The notes beneath the pieces are model-generated. The model worked only from the letters and a program-made list of their open reading frames with translations, was not told the DNA's origin and did no database searches. This document shows positions 7,253 to 15,851 of a stretch of DNA of 64,000 nt, in pieces. The stretch is from the NCBI RefSeq assembly GCF_024256385.1, contig NZ_JAMLFW010000001.1:4774001-4838000 (forward strand). Direction: 5' to 3'. The position numbers and the translations under genes are program-made. The stretch is from Anatilimnocola floriformis. Its GTDB lineage: Bacteria > Planctomycetota > Planctomycetia > Pirellulales > Pirellulaceae. Position 1 is the first letter of the stretch. Each line of letters begins with the position of its first letter.

Positions 7253-8629
7253 TCACGCGGCGGGTTTGGTCAGTTGAATCTTCAAACCACCCTTGGGCCG
7301 CAGCGATAAATTTTGCGAGAGTTCGATTGGCTTTTGGCCGGGAGTAACCGCCATGTCGAACCGCCGCGCGCTCAAACTGGTGGCCAGAATCATTTCCATC
7401 ATCGCGAAGTGCTGGCCGATGCAAACTCTGGGGCCGCCGCCGAACGGGCAGTAAGCAAACTGCGGCCTCGTTGCTTCTTGTTCCGGCAGAAAACGCTCGG
7501 GATCGAACCGCTCGGGATCGGGGAACCACCGCGGATCGTGATGCGTGGCATAAATGAACGGCCTGCAGAGCGAGTTTTTCGGCAGCGTGTAGCCGCCGAT
7601 CTGAACTTCGTGAATCGCTCGTCTTGTGAACGTGCCGATGGCGGGCGGAAAGATCCGCAGCGATTCTTTTACCACCCGCGTCGTGTAATCAAGTTGCGTC
7701 ACATCGGCGTGCGTCGGCTGGCGATCTCCATACACTCGCTGCGCTTCGGCCCGCACGCGTTGCAGCACGTCCGGAAAGCGCGAGAGATTGTAGAAGCACC
7801 ACAACATGCCCGCCGCCGTTGTATCGTGGCCGGCGAGAAGGAGCGTCATCGCTTCATCGCGGACTTGCTCGTCGTTGAGCGTCCCTTGGTCACCTTCTTC
7901 ATCAACGGCCAGCAGCAGCATCGAGAGCAGGTCGCCGCGGTCTTCGTGTTTCTGCCGCCAGTCGCGAATGAAACCGCGCACCACGCCATCGAGATACTTC
8001 ATCGACCACTTTTTCTGCCGTTTCTCTTCGAGCGGCAACCAGTCGGGAAGATTTACGGTGGCCATGAATTCTTTGACGGCGAGTTCCGAAAGAATCGACA
8101 CGGCCCGGCCGATTTCTTTCGACTGGTCGCGCAAATCGACGCCAAATAGTGTGCGGCCGATGATGTGCAACGTCAGGTCGGTCATCGACTGATTGAGTTC
8201 GAGCTCGGTCGCTTTTCCGGGCTCGATCCGGCGCGACCATTCGTCCAGTTGCTGTTCGATCATCGACGCCATCGACGCTGCATAGCCCGCGAATCGCCGC
8301 GGATGAAACGCCGGCTGCACCATTCGCCGTTGGCGGATCCAGGCGTCTCCTTCGGCAATGATCACGCTGTTGCGATTCCACTGCGCCATCACGCGAATGG
8401 GGACTTCGAAGCGCACGAAATGCTTCGCCTGCGTCACCAGCAACTCTTTGACTTGATCGGGGTGCAGAAAGGTGTAGTCGTGATATGGACCGATCCGCAT
8501 GCAAATGATGTCGCCGTGCTCGGCTTGCATGTCGGCGTAGAACTTGATGAAGTCCTTTTTGAGTCGCGGCAAGATCGACATTCCCCAGCACCAATCGCGC
8601 GGGCCGGGGGGATAAATCACGGAAGACAT
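7253..8629 (-). CDS. Cytochrome P450
   Basis: A 458-residue P450. It contains the I-helix 'LLLAGHDTTAAGM' (oxygen activation), the K-helix 'VVKESLRIFP' (ExxR) and the heme-binding loop 'FGGGPRVCIGQ' with the thiolate ligand at C403. Such enzymes oxidise lipids or other small molecules; the length and the 'HDPRWFPDPERFDPERF' region resemble the CYP102/CYP4-like fatty-acid group, but the substrate cannot be read from sequence. No fused reductase is present, so it needs separate electron donors. A fatty-acid desaturase gene lies nearby on the same strand. Confidence 0.93.
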   Translation of the reverse strand: MSSVIYPPGPRDWCWGMSILPRLKKDFIKFYADMQAEHGDIICMRIGPYHDYTFLHPDQVKELLVTQAKHFVRFEVPIRVMAQWNRNSVIIAEGDAWIRQRRMVQPAFHPRRFAGYAASMASMIEQQLDEWSRRIEPGKATELELNQSMTDLTLHIIGRTLFGVDLRDQSKEIGRAVSILSELAVKEFMATVNLPDWLPLEEKRQKKWSMKYLDGVVRGFIRDWRQKHEDRGDLLSMLLLAVDEEGDQGTLNDEQVRDEAMTLLLAGHDTTAAGMLWCFYNLSRFPDVLQRVRAEAQRVYGDRQPTHADVTQLDYTTRVVKESLRIFPPAIGTFTRRAIHEVQIGGYTLPKNSLCRPFIYATHHDPRWFPDPERFDPERFLPEQEATRPQFAYCPFGGGPRVCIGQHFAMMEMILATSLSARRFDMAVTPGQKPIELSQNLSLRPKGGLKIQLTKPAA

Positions 8630-8698
8630 GGCAGGTTCCAGATTGGTCGGACACGTTCACACGGGTGTTTGGTCACAACCGTAAGGGCCGCCACCAAC

Positions 8699-8932
8699 TT
8701 AACTCTGCGAACTGGTTTCCGGGAAGAAGATTTTCGCAAAGCGAAAGTAAGTCGTCACTGGTACGAGCAGCAAACAACCGATGCCAAAAATCGAGTTGGC
8801 GGTGTCGGCGTCGAGCGGCGAACCAGCGAGACCGCCAATGATGCGGGCAGCACCCGAAATCGCCAGCGAAAACAGCACTCCGTAACCGGCCGACGACAAC
8901 AGGATGAGTTGATTTTTGGTAAGGCTTTTCAC
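8699..8932 (-). CDS. Small membrane protein of unknown function
   Basis: A 77-residue protein with two probable membrane helices (~10-33 and ~48-65), a Gly-rich loop between them and a polar C-terminus. The start is a GTG at 8930-8932 preceded by GGAG. It lies between a desaturase and a P450 gene on the same strand. It resembles nothing I can name; coding potential is supported by the ribosome site and membrane pattern only. Confidence 0.5.
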   Translation of the reverse strand: MKSLTKNQLILLSSAGYGVLFSLAISGAARIIGGLAGSPLDADTANSIFGIGCLLLVPVTTYFRFAKIFFPETSSQS

Positions 8933-9001
8933 GACGTTCGCTCCAGAACTAAGGACTAAAGAGACTTGGGTCCTCTGAGAAGCGTGAAGAGCCGCGAAAT
9001 G

Positions 9002-10102
9002 TTACACGCGGTGAAAAAGTTTCCGCAGTGCGGCCAATAGCGAGGGTTCGCGAGTTTGATGATAGAGCGAATCGGCCGGCAACTCGGCCTGCAGCCGGCG
9101 ATGCGCTTCGGGCAAATTGTGATAGGGAATGGCCGGAAAGAGGTGATGCGTCGCGTGATAACGCAAGCCGACTGGCGCGACCGCCATGTCCCACGGCCAA
9201 CGACTGTCGATGTTCACGCTGTCGAGCAACTGTTCGACAAAGGTGCTCTCGTCCCCCGCGCCGCGAAAGCGGTGAGCGCCGAGCGTGCGGAGGCAGTTCA
9301 GCAAAATGATGACGACGCCCATCAAGTAAGCCTGCGCGACAAACGAGATGAGTCGCGACCAACCCAACTGCGAGCCGATCACCACGACGCCGACAATCCA
9401 GGCAAAGCACAGGCCTTCTTGCCAGCGTATGGCGCGGAGCTTTGTCGGGCTGGGCAACGGCCGTTGATAGCGCGGATCCATCACGAGCGAAGAGAATCGC
9501 GCGTGAACCCAATCGCGAATCCGCGGACTGAGCCACGACAATGGAGTGAGCACGCCGAAGCGGAGAATCGCCAGCGGCGGCGCCCACAAGGCTTGCGATA
9601 AGTAGACCGCAATCCACCAGCGGCTGAGCCTGCCGAGGGCCAGATACTCGCCATCAGCCGTCGTGCCGAAGATGCGGCGGCGGTGATGATCGAGATGCCC
9701 TTCGTGCGTGAACGACGGCGTGAGAAATGGAATGCCGCAGAGCAAATTCCAGGTCGCGTTGAAGAGCCAAAACTTGCGAGCCGGCAGATGCACCACTTCG
9801 TGAATGAAATTCACCGCGCGAAAGTTGAACAAGCAAGCGCAGGCGAAAAAGAAAACACGGGCCGTAATCGAAAGCCAGGCGGGCACAGCCGTGGCAGAAA
9901 TCATCGGCAGCAGTTCATCCCAGCGACGAACGAGTCCAAAACAAACCATGCCGCTGAAAAGCGTCGCCAGAAAATCAGCCCAATAAATGGCAGGCCGATG
10001 CGTATAAAGATCGCGCACGATGTGCCGAGCGGCAGCGAGCGAGAATTGCTCGTGCGGCAATTCAGCGAGGGTTTCGTCGACTTCCTGTTCGGCGGTAAGC
10101 AT
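9002..10102 (-). CDS. Membrane fatty acid desaturase family protein
   Basis: A 366-residue membrane protein with the three histidine boxes of the desaturase/hydroxylase superfamily: 'HEVVH' (~residue 105), 'HLDHH' (~135) and 'HATHH' (~315), which bind a di-iron centre, and about four to five membrane helices between them. The family introduces double bonds or hydroxyls into acyl chains or carotenoids. It begins 6 bp after the rsmE stop and is probably cotranscribed. Substrate is unknown. Confidence 0.85.
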   Translation of the reverse strand: MLTAEQEVDETLAELPHEQFSLAAARHIVRDLYTHRPAIYWADFLATLFSGMVCFGLVRRWDELLPMISATAVPAWLSITARVFFFACACLFNFRAVNFIHEVVHLPARKFWLFNATWNLLCGIPFLTPSFTHEGHLDHHRRRIFGTTADGEYLALGRLSRWWIAVYLSQALWAPPLAILRFGVLTPLSWLSPRIRDWVHARFSSLVMDPRYQRPLPSPTKLRAIRWQEGLCFAWIVGVVVIGSQLGWSRLISFVAQAYLMGVVIILLNCLRTLGAHRFRGAGDESTFVEQLLDSVNIDSRWPWDMAVAPVGLRYHATHHLFPAIPYHNLPEAHRRLQAELPADSLYHQTREPSLLAALRKLFHRV

Positions 10103-10108
10103 ACCGCT

Positions 10109-10840
10109 TTAGTCTATCGATTCATTCCCATTCTTGGCGAGAGCGATGCAAGCCGCCGCCAGCGCAATGGCTGCAGTTTCGATTCGCAAAATGCTCTTTC
10201 CGACCGAGACCGACTCCCAGCCGGCATTTTTCGCGGCAGTTACTTCCGCCTCGGTGAAACCACCCTCCGGTCCGACCGCAAAATAAACGGGCCCTGCGCC
10301 GCTGCGAAAGTTGCTGACCGTCAGCGGTTCGCCAGCCGGGTCGGCTAGAAAGCGGCGATTCGCAGCCGGAACCGTAGCAAACCACTCGTTTGCAGCAACG
10401 GCAGCTCCGATTTCCATCAGCACATTGCGGCCGCATTGCTTGCTGGCCTCGATCACGCCCCGCCGCAATCGACTGGCCGCATTCTCGCCCGGCTGTACGA
10501 CTCCGCGCGTCGTCAGCAACGGCACGAGCTCTGTCACTCCGAGTTCGGTTAGTTTTTCCACGAGCCATTTCTGGCGATCACCTTTCGGCAGCGCCACGCC
10601 AGCGACGATTGCTAGCTGCGGCTCGCGTGAAAACTCGCGCCGCTCCAGAATGGTCAGTTCGCAGCGATCTTTTTTCAACGAGGCAATCTGCCCGGTGAAC
10701 TCACAGCCGCTGCCATCGAAGAGCGTGATCTCGTCACCGATTTTGGCCCGCATAACTCCGGCCAAGTGATGGACTTCGCTGCCGCTGAGAATAGCCCGTT
10801 CGCCGGAGATCGGTGGCTCGATAAAGAAACGCTCGGACAT
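10109..10840 (-). CDS. rsmE: 16S rRNA (uracil(1498)-N3)-methyltransferase
   Basis: A 243-residue SPOUT-class methyltransferase. It has an N-terminal PUA-like part ('RFFIEPP...HHLAGVMRAKIGDEITLFDG'), the 'ALPKGDRQKWLVEKLTELGV' block, and the C-terminal knot motifs 'FAVGPEGGFTEAEV' and 'ILRIETAAI' that bind S-adenosylmethionine. It methylates U1498 (E. coli numbering) of 16S rRNA. The ATG at 10838-10840 fits the family start; an in-frame ATG 33 bp upstream is less likely. Confidence 0.93.
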   Translation of the reverse strand: MSERFFIEPPISGERAILSGSEVHHLAGVMRAKIGDEITLFDGSGCEFTGQIASLKKDRCELTILERREFSREPQLAIVAGVALPKGDRQKWLVEKLTELGVTELVPLLTTRGVVQPGENAASRLRRGVIEASKQCGRNVLMEIGAAVAANEWFATVPAANRRFLADPAGEPLTVSNFRSGAGPVYFAVGPEGGFTEAEVTAAKNAGWESVSVGKSILRIETAAIALAAACIALAKNGNESID

Positions 10841-11003
10841 GCATTCGCTCTTGCTAGCAGACAAATCGGTCAAGACAGCGTGCAGATTGTACCGATTTTG
10901 AGTGAGTTACGCGCAGTGTCTTTGCTGCGAGTACGCAGTGGAGTTTTCGTTGCGAGTACGCAGTGAAGCTGCTGCGAGCAGAGTGTTGTTGGGAGAACGA
11001 GCC

Positions 11004-11801
11004 ATGTATCACGCCCATTGGGGTTTGCAAACTTCTCCCTTCGGAAATGAAGCGGCAGCGTCGCCAGCGCCCGCGAGCGCCGGTTTCGACGAAGCCCTCG
11101 CGCGCCTGCAATACTTGCTCGAACAGCGCGGCCGCGCCGGTCTGCTGCTGGGAAGCTCCGGCACCGGCAAGACCACGCTGCTGCGGCGGTTCTGCGATGT
11201 CTCGCGTCGGCACGGATTGGCTGCGGCCCTCGTCGGCGGCAAAGGGGCTTCGGAAAGTTCGTTCCTGCAGCAACTCTCGCGCGGCTGGCAGTTGCCGCCC
11301 GTGAACGACCGCGAACTCTGCTGGGAACAATTTGCCGATCGCCTGGTCGAGTTGCGATTCGAACAAACAGCAGCCGTCGTCGCGCTCGACGATGCCGATC
11401 AAACGCCAGCGGCGATTCGTTGCCAGTTCGAACGCCTGCAGCACCTGGCCGATCAAGCGCAGACGCAACTCACCATCGTCCTCGCCAGTGAACTCGAAAC
11501 GGCAGGCAGCATTGGAGCGGCGCTGCTCGACCAAATTGAGCTGCGCATCGATCTCACTCCGTGGACGGAAGAAGAAACTGCCGAGCATGTCGCGCTGCGG
11601 TTGCTGCACAGCGGCAGCGAATTGCCGATCTTCACCGACGAAGCCATCGCCGCGCTCCACGAACTGTCGGGAGGCATTCCGCGCAAGGTCGATCAGATTG
11701 CTCAGCTCGCCCTCCTCGCGGGCGCTGGTCAGCAGCTAGTCGAGATCGATGCCGTCACGCTGACCGAGGCGTATCAAGAGTTGGGCCCCGGCGGACTTTA
11801 A
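11004..11801 (+). CDS. ExeA-like AAA ATPase
   Basis: A 265-residue ATPase starting 'MYHAHWGLQTSPFGN', the N-terminal pattern of the ExeA/GspA family. The Walker A motif is 'GSSGTGKTT' (~residues 52-60), a Walker B-like strand is 'AVVALDDAD', and 'GGIPRKVDQIAQLALL' corresponds to the sensor/lid helices. ExeA proteins help assemble type II secretion pores, but in planctomycetes similar short ATPases lack the peptidoglycan-binding tail, as here. Its 3' end overlaps the convergent lipoprotein gene by 4 bp. No secretion genes are nearby, so its role is open. Confidence 0.8.
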   Translation: MYHAHWGLQTSPFGNEAAASPAPASAGFDEALARLQYLLEQRGRAGLLLGSSGTGKTTLLRRFCDVSRRHGLAAALVGGKGASESSFLQQLSRGWQLPPVNDRELCWEQFADRLVELRFEQTAAVVALDDADQTPAAIRCQFERLQHLADQAQTQLTIVLASELETAGSIGAALLDQIELRIDLTPWTEEETAEHVALRLLHSGSELPIFTDEAIAALHELSGGIPRKVDQIAQLALLAGAGQQLVEIDAVTLTEAYQELGPGGL

Positions 11802-12685
11802 TCGCCCGGAGTTGCGAGCGCCGGCGCCGAGAGTTCTGGAGCAAAGAGATTGTCCTGCTGTGTGTGCGCCAGGCGAATGAAAAGCAGCGACCGCGATGGT
11901 ATGCCCGCGACCGGCTCGACGAAGAAGTTCTCTCCAAGTCCCTTTGGCGGCGCGGTGGCGGAAGCAACGATCATCTGCCCCGGCGCGAGCGAAAGCGAAA
12001 CCCGCATCGCTTCGAAAGTGACTTTGTCACGTCCCACACGCTGCATGAGCGAGCCTTCGCCGCCCACCCATTGCCGTTGCATCTCGCCGTGCTCCACTTC
12101 GGGAAGCAAGTCGATCTTCACGCGGCCGTCGCCGTGGGGATATGGTTTGAGTCCAAACAGGCATTGCGCTTGCTGCAGCTGGCGGCCGCGGACAGCGCCG
12201 TTTTCGCGCATCAGCAGCGAGAGTTGATCGTAGCGCTTCGAGCAGAGAATCATCGCACGACGAGCGGCGCGGCATTGCAGGCGGCGCGTCTGCCGATCGA
12301 CTTGTACTTCGCCGACGTTGAGATCCTCACTGCGGCTGTCGAGGTCCTGGCGCTGGCTATCCATGATCGCGCGGACCTTCTCGGGAATTTGCTTGCCGAG
12401 AATGCCGAAGCGCAGCCCGTTACGTTCGAGTTCTTGTCGCAGCTCCAACGCGAGCGACTGTTCGTCGGCCAGCTTCCAGACTTCGTCGTAGGTGGCGGAG
12501 TCGACGAGCGGCACTTGGGCGTAGCCGATTTCGAGAATCACGCTATCGGGAGCGAGTCGCGGCTTGGGAAGGAGTTTGCTCTGCAGATCGTCCGGCGTTT
12601 TGAACGGCGCGCAGCCGCTCAAGCCCGCGACCGCGAGAGCGGCTGCGAGAAAGTCACGGCGCGAAAGGTACTCCGCCTGAGACAT
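11798..12685 (-). CDS. Lipoprotein with Tat-like signal, unknown function
   Basis: A 295-residue protein whose N-terminus 'SRRDFLAAALAVAGLSGC' combines a twin-arginine pattern with a lipobox (Cys ~28), so it is probably a lipid-anchored envelope protein. The body begins 'LLPKPRLAPDSVILEIGYAQVP', then has a helical segment, a 'RRAMILCSKRYDQLSLLM' strand and 'TFEAMRVSLSLAPGQMIVAS' near the end. This composition is familiar from planctomycete hypothetical lipoproteins. The ATG at 12683-12685 was used because it gives a clean signal peptide. Function unknown. Confidence 0.7.
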   Translation of the reverse strand: MSQAEYLSRRDFLAAALAVAGLSGCAPFKTPDDLQSKLLPKPRLAPDSVILEIGYAQVPLVDSATYDEVWKLADEQSLALELRQELERNGLRFGILGKQIPEKVRAIMDSQRQDLDSRSEDLNVGEVQVDRQTRRLQCRAARRAMILCSKRYDQLSLLMRENGAVRGRQLQQAQCLFGLKPYPHGDGRVKIDLLPEVEHGEMQRQWVGGEGSLMQRVGRDKVTFEAMRVSLSLAPGQMIVASATAPPKGLGENFFVEPVAGIPSRSLLFIRLAHTQQDNLFAPELSAPALATPGD

Positions 12686-12843
12686 TCGCTGGAAATCAAA
12701 AAGGGAATGGCAACCTCCGCGCGCAATGAGCGCGCAGCAAGTCGAGCGGGATGTTAGGGATCGACTTTCAAGAGCACAACAGCAATTCGCGCGGACCCGT
12801 GCACAGTGTCGCGGCGAGCGCTCGGCAGGCAGCATCCTTTCTG

Positions 12844-12885
12844 CTCCCTCGCCCCGCTTCGGGGAGAGGGGCTGGGGTGAGGGGT
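12844..12885 (+). repeat. Dispersed palindromic GAGGGG repeat, copy 1
   Basis: The copy has an inner inverted repeat (CTCCCTCGCCCC / GGGGAGAGGG around a short loop) and a following GGGGTGAGGGG tail. The same layout recurs at 19097-19139 and, inverted, at 12970-13010, so this is a dispersed REP-like element. Confidence 0.75.
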
Positions 12886-12969
12886 GAACCGAAGCGAGGT
12901 GTGCTAATGAGCACGCACTATGGATTGCCGCCCAGTTCGCCAGAAAATTGAGTCAAACTCTCGCATTAT

Positions 12970-13010
12970 CCCTCACTTCGACCCTCTCCCCGAAACGGGG
13001 CGAGGGAGAG
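12970..13010 (-). repeat. Dispersed palindromic GAGGGG repeat, copy 2 (inverted)
   Basis: Reverse-complement version of the copy at 12844-12885, here with a GTTTCG loop and a slightly diverged tail. The two copies face each other across 84 bp and could form a large cruciform or mRNA hairpin. Confidence 0.75.
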
Positions 13011-13392
13011 AGAAAGGCGATGACAGCGTCGGTGGCGTGAACGGTTACATGGCGGATCTACGCCGGACCGGAGTTGTCAACGCTGCTGTGTCTCTGTGGA
13101 ACCGGATGGTCGTGTTTTGTCCTTCACAACCCCATTTCAAGCCACCCGAATTAGCGAGAATAAAGTGCAATATCTGGAACGCGATATTGCAGTCGTTTAT
13201 TGCCTCTAAGTCTTTCCCAGAAACGACTTGCGGAAGAAAATGGCTTTTGCATTGCCTGTTATAATCTGGGAGTATGAAAGGGGGGTGGCCGGCTCGTCGC
13301 TTACATTCGCGTGGAATTCGCTGGGCACGGCGGATATGCTGAACCGCCCCGATCAACCCCGCCGTTTCATACGCTCCTTCACTCGGTGCTCT

Positions 13393-14673
13393 ATGTCGTC
13401 TCGCTCTTGGCTGCTGGCTCTCTTGGTCTTTGGATGCGTTCCGTTTGCCGCTGCCGAAACAACGGCTCCGCGCGTCGAAGGGTTCACTCCCGCCGCAACC
13501 GATTGGCCTTGGTGGCGGGGACCAAGCAACAACGGAATTGCGGTGGCCGATCAGGATCCGCCGGTGACTTGGAGCGAGACGGAAAACGTCATTTGGAAAA
13601 CGCCGATCCCAGGCCGCGGCCATAGCTGCGCGACAGTGGTTGGCGACCGAGTGTTTCTGACGACCGCCGACGAAGAGAAAGAGTTACTCGCCGTCGTTTG
13701 CTTGAGTCGCAAGACCGGCGAACTGCTGTGGCGGAGCGATGTGCATCAAGGCGGCATGGAGAAGAAGGGTCACAAGAAGTCATCGCAAGCTTCGTCGACC
13801 GTGGCCTGCGACGGTCAGCAGGTGTATTTCAATTTTCTGCACCAAGGAAACATGGTGACGACGGCCCTCGATCTGGAAGGGAAACAAGTCTGGCAGACGA
13901 AGGTCGTGGGGTTTGCCACGCATCAGGGTTTCGGTTCATCGCCGGCGTTGTTTGGTTCGCTCGTCTATGTCACTGCCGATAGCAAGACTGGCGGCGTGCT
14001 CGCCGCGCTGTCGCGCGAGCGCGGCGAGATCATCTGGCAGGCCCATCGGCCTGAGAAACCGAACTACGCTTCGCCCATCGTGCTGCATGTCGCCGGCAAG
14101 GATCAATTGCTGGTTTCGGGCTGCGATCTGGCCAGTGGCTTTCATCCCAAAACGGGCGAGAAGTTTTGGGAGATCGAAGGAGCCACGACGGAGTGCGTGA
14201 CGACAATGGTCACCGACGGCTCGCGAGTCTTTGTCAGTGGCGGCTATCCGCGCAAGCACGTGCAAGCGATCGAAGCCGACGGCAGCGGCAAGACGGCGTG
14301 GGAGAACAACGTGCAGGTCTACGTGCCGTCGATGATCGTCAAGGATGGCTATCTGTACGCGATTCAAGACGGCGGCGTGGCCAGTTGCTGGAAGAGCAGT
14401 GATGGCGAAGAGAAGTGGAAGGAACGGGTCGGTGGCACCTTCAGTGCGTCGCTCACGCTCGTCGGCGATAAGCTCTACGGCATTAACGAAGCGGGCACTT
14501 CGTTTGTCTTTCGGGCGAATCCCGAGAAGTTCGAAAAGCTCGCCGAGAACAAGCTCCCCGGCGAAGCCTTTGCCACACCAACGATTTGCGGCGGCCAGAT
14601 CTTCCTGCGGATTGCCGAGCACAAAGAGGGCAAGCGGCAGGAAATGGTTTACTGCCTGGGGAAGAAGAACTGA
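13393..14673 (+). CDS. Secreted PQQ-like beta-propeller protein
   Basis: A 426-residue protein with a signal peptide ('SWLLALLVFGCVPFAAAET') and then repeated propeller blades, each with a 'G..LW' or 'GE..W' turn (for example 'KTGELLWRSDV', 'ERGEIIWQAH', 'KTGEKFWEIEG'). It begins with 'DWPWWRGPSNNGIA', a start shared by many planctomycete quinoprotein-like proteins. These propellers resemble PQQ dehydrogenases and BamB but usually lack cofactor residues, so a binding or scaffold role is as likely as catalysis. The ATG at 13393 gives the clean signal peptide. Confidence 0.85.
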   Translation: MSSRSWLLALLVFGCVPFAAAETTAPRVEGFTPAATDWPWWRGPSNNGIAVADQDPPVTWSETENVIWKTPIPGRGHSCATVVGDRVFLTTADEEKELLAVVCLSRKTGELLWRSDVHQGGMEKKGHKKSSQASSTVACDGQQVYFNFLHQGNMVTTALDLEGKQVWQTKVVGFATHQGFGSSPALFGSLVYVTADSKTGGVLAALSRERGEIIWQAHRPEKPNYASPIVLHVAGKDQLLVSGCDLASGFHPKTGEKFWEIEGATTECVTTMVTDGSRVFVSGGYPRKHVQAIEADGSGKTAWENNVQVYVPSMIVKDGYLYAIQDGGVASCWKSSDGEEKWKERVGGTFSASLTLVGDKLYGINEAGTSFVFRANPEKFEKLAENKLPGEAFATPTICGGQIFLRIAEHKEGKRQEMVYCLGKKN

Positions 14674-14689
14674 CGAAGAACGGCGAACG

Positions 14690-15622
14690 TTACTTCAAGA
14701 ACTTGAGGAAGTCATCCAATCCGTCGTCTTCCTCTTCAGCATGTCCTTCTTCATCGGCTCCCGCCATCGCCTCATCAAAGTTGAAAGCTGGCGCGGCTGG
14801 TGCCGGCTTCGCCGCGCCCGGCTTGGCGGGTTCGGCTGGTTTCGCTGGTGCTGCGGCAGGCTTGGCTGGGGCAGCGGCCGGTTTCGCCGGAGCAGCCGCA
14901 GCTGGTTTGGCTGGTGCCGGAGCTGGAGCTGCTGGCTTCGCCGGAGCCGCTGGTTGGGCGGCAGCAGGCTTGGCTGGAGCAGCCGGTTGGGCCGCGGCTG
15001 GTTTTGCCGGAGCGGCAGCCGGTTGTGGCTTGTTCTTGCCTGCCGCAAAGACTGTCTCGGCGGCGCCACCACTCTTCACGCCACCGTTCTTGCGCAGATC
15101 TTCCGAAGTCTTTTCTTCTTCAAAAGCGGCGAACAGCGGCTTGGCATCGTCGAGGTCAAAATCCTCTTCGACGTCAACCGGTTCCGTTGGCGGAGTCGCA
15201 CTAGGCGGCGGAGAATTACGAATCGTCGGGCGGGCGGCCAAAGTGCCATCTGCATCGGTTTCGCTCGACCGACCAGATTTCATTTGCGGCGCCGGCGAGT
15301 CGGGCGGCGAAACGGCCGAGTCGTCGAATTCGTACATGGCCCGGAAGGTGACCGTGCCGATCGTCAGGAGTTGGCCGGGTTGCAGCGGCGCATCCCCTTC
15401 GATGCGTTGGTTATTCACAAACGTGCCGTTCAGCGAGCCTAGATCGCGGACCAGCAGGGCGCCGCCGGCTTCAAAAATCTCGCAGTGCTGGCGGCTGACA
15501 AGCGGATGGCGCAGCATGATCGAGCAATCGCGGCCACGACCTACGGTTGAGGGTAAGCGCAGCTTCACCTCGGGCGTTTTGACATCGCCACCGACCACCA
15601 CCAACGTCACATTCAAGGCCAT
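14690..15622 (-). CDS. FHA-domain protein with long Ala/Pro/Lys repeat tail
   Basis: A 310-residue protein. Residues ~15-95 form an FHA domain with 'VGRGRDCSIML', 'VSRQHCEI' and 'DLGSLNGTFVNNQRI', the loops that read phosphothreonine. An acidic linker follows, then about 100 residues of AKPAAAP-type repeats, and an acidic tail ending 'GLDDFLKFLK'. It is cytosolic, without membrane segments. FHA proteins act downstream of Ser/Thr kinases, which are abundant in planctomycetes, but none is nearby. The tail resembles the Pro/Ala/Lys spacers that join domains. Confidence 0.85.
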   Translation of the reverse strand: MALNVTLVVVGGDVKTPEVKLRLPSTVGRGRDCSIMLRHPLVSRQHCEIFEAGGALLVRDLGSLNGTFVNNQRIEGDAPLQPGQLLTIGTVTFRAMYEFDDSAVSPPDSPAPQMKSGRSSETDADGTLAARPTIRNSPPPSATPPTEPVDVEEDFDLDDAKPLFAAFEEEKTSEDLRKNGGVKSGGAAETVFAAGKNKPQPAAAPAKPAAAQPAAPAKPAAAQPAAPAKPAAPAPAPAKPAAAAPAKPAAAPAKPAAAPAKPAEPAKPGAAKPAPAAPAFNFDEAMAGADEEGHAEEEDDGLDDFLKFLK

Positions 15623-15851
15623 CGCCAACTCCGCAAACGCTAGCGTTCCACGGCCGAACGGCACGGTGGGAAAACGGCAGCGCAGAATCCTCAAAAGGAA
15701 GGAAGGTTGCCAACCTTTGTTTCAAGTTTACCTAGCGGGGCCGGTTATCACAACTATTTGCATTATTGCGGCCGAGGAGTGCGTTTTCCGCGGCCCCGAT
15801 CAGCCCCGTTAAAACCGCACCCGTCCAGCGTTTCCGGTCCCTAAAGAACCC

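Larger units (their letters stand above)
12686..13392. other. Long intergenic region with an inverted pair of repeats
   Basis: About 700 bp between divergent genes. It holds two copies of a CCCTCGCCCC/GGGGAGAGGG repeat in opposite orientation (12844-12885 and 12970-13010). A TATAAT at 13260-13265, about 130 bp before the start of the beta-propeller gene, could be a -10 element, but no good -35 box is seen. No convincing gene. Confidence 0.5.

Noticed and set aside
11561-12757. Rightward frame spanning the ExeA-like gene end and the lipoprotein
   Set aside because: It covers two good genes in the wrong frame or strand and shows no family similarity.
12844-12885. GAGGGG repeat as a simple terminator
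   Set aside because: There is no T tract and copies occur in both orientations, so a dispersed repeat fits better.
14345-15812. Rightward frames rich in Ala/Gly/Trp opposite the FHA gene
   Set aside because: They are the complement of the AKPAAAP repeat and not independent genes.
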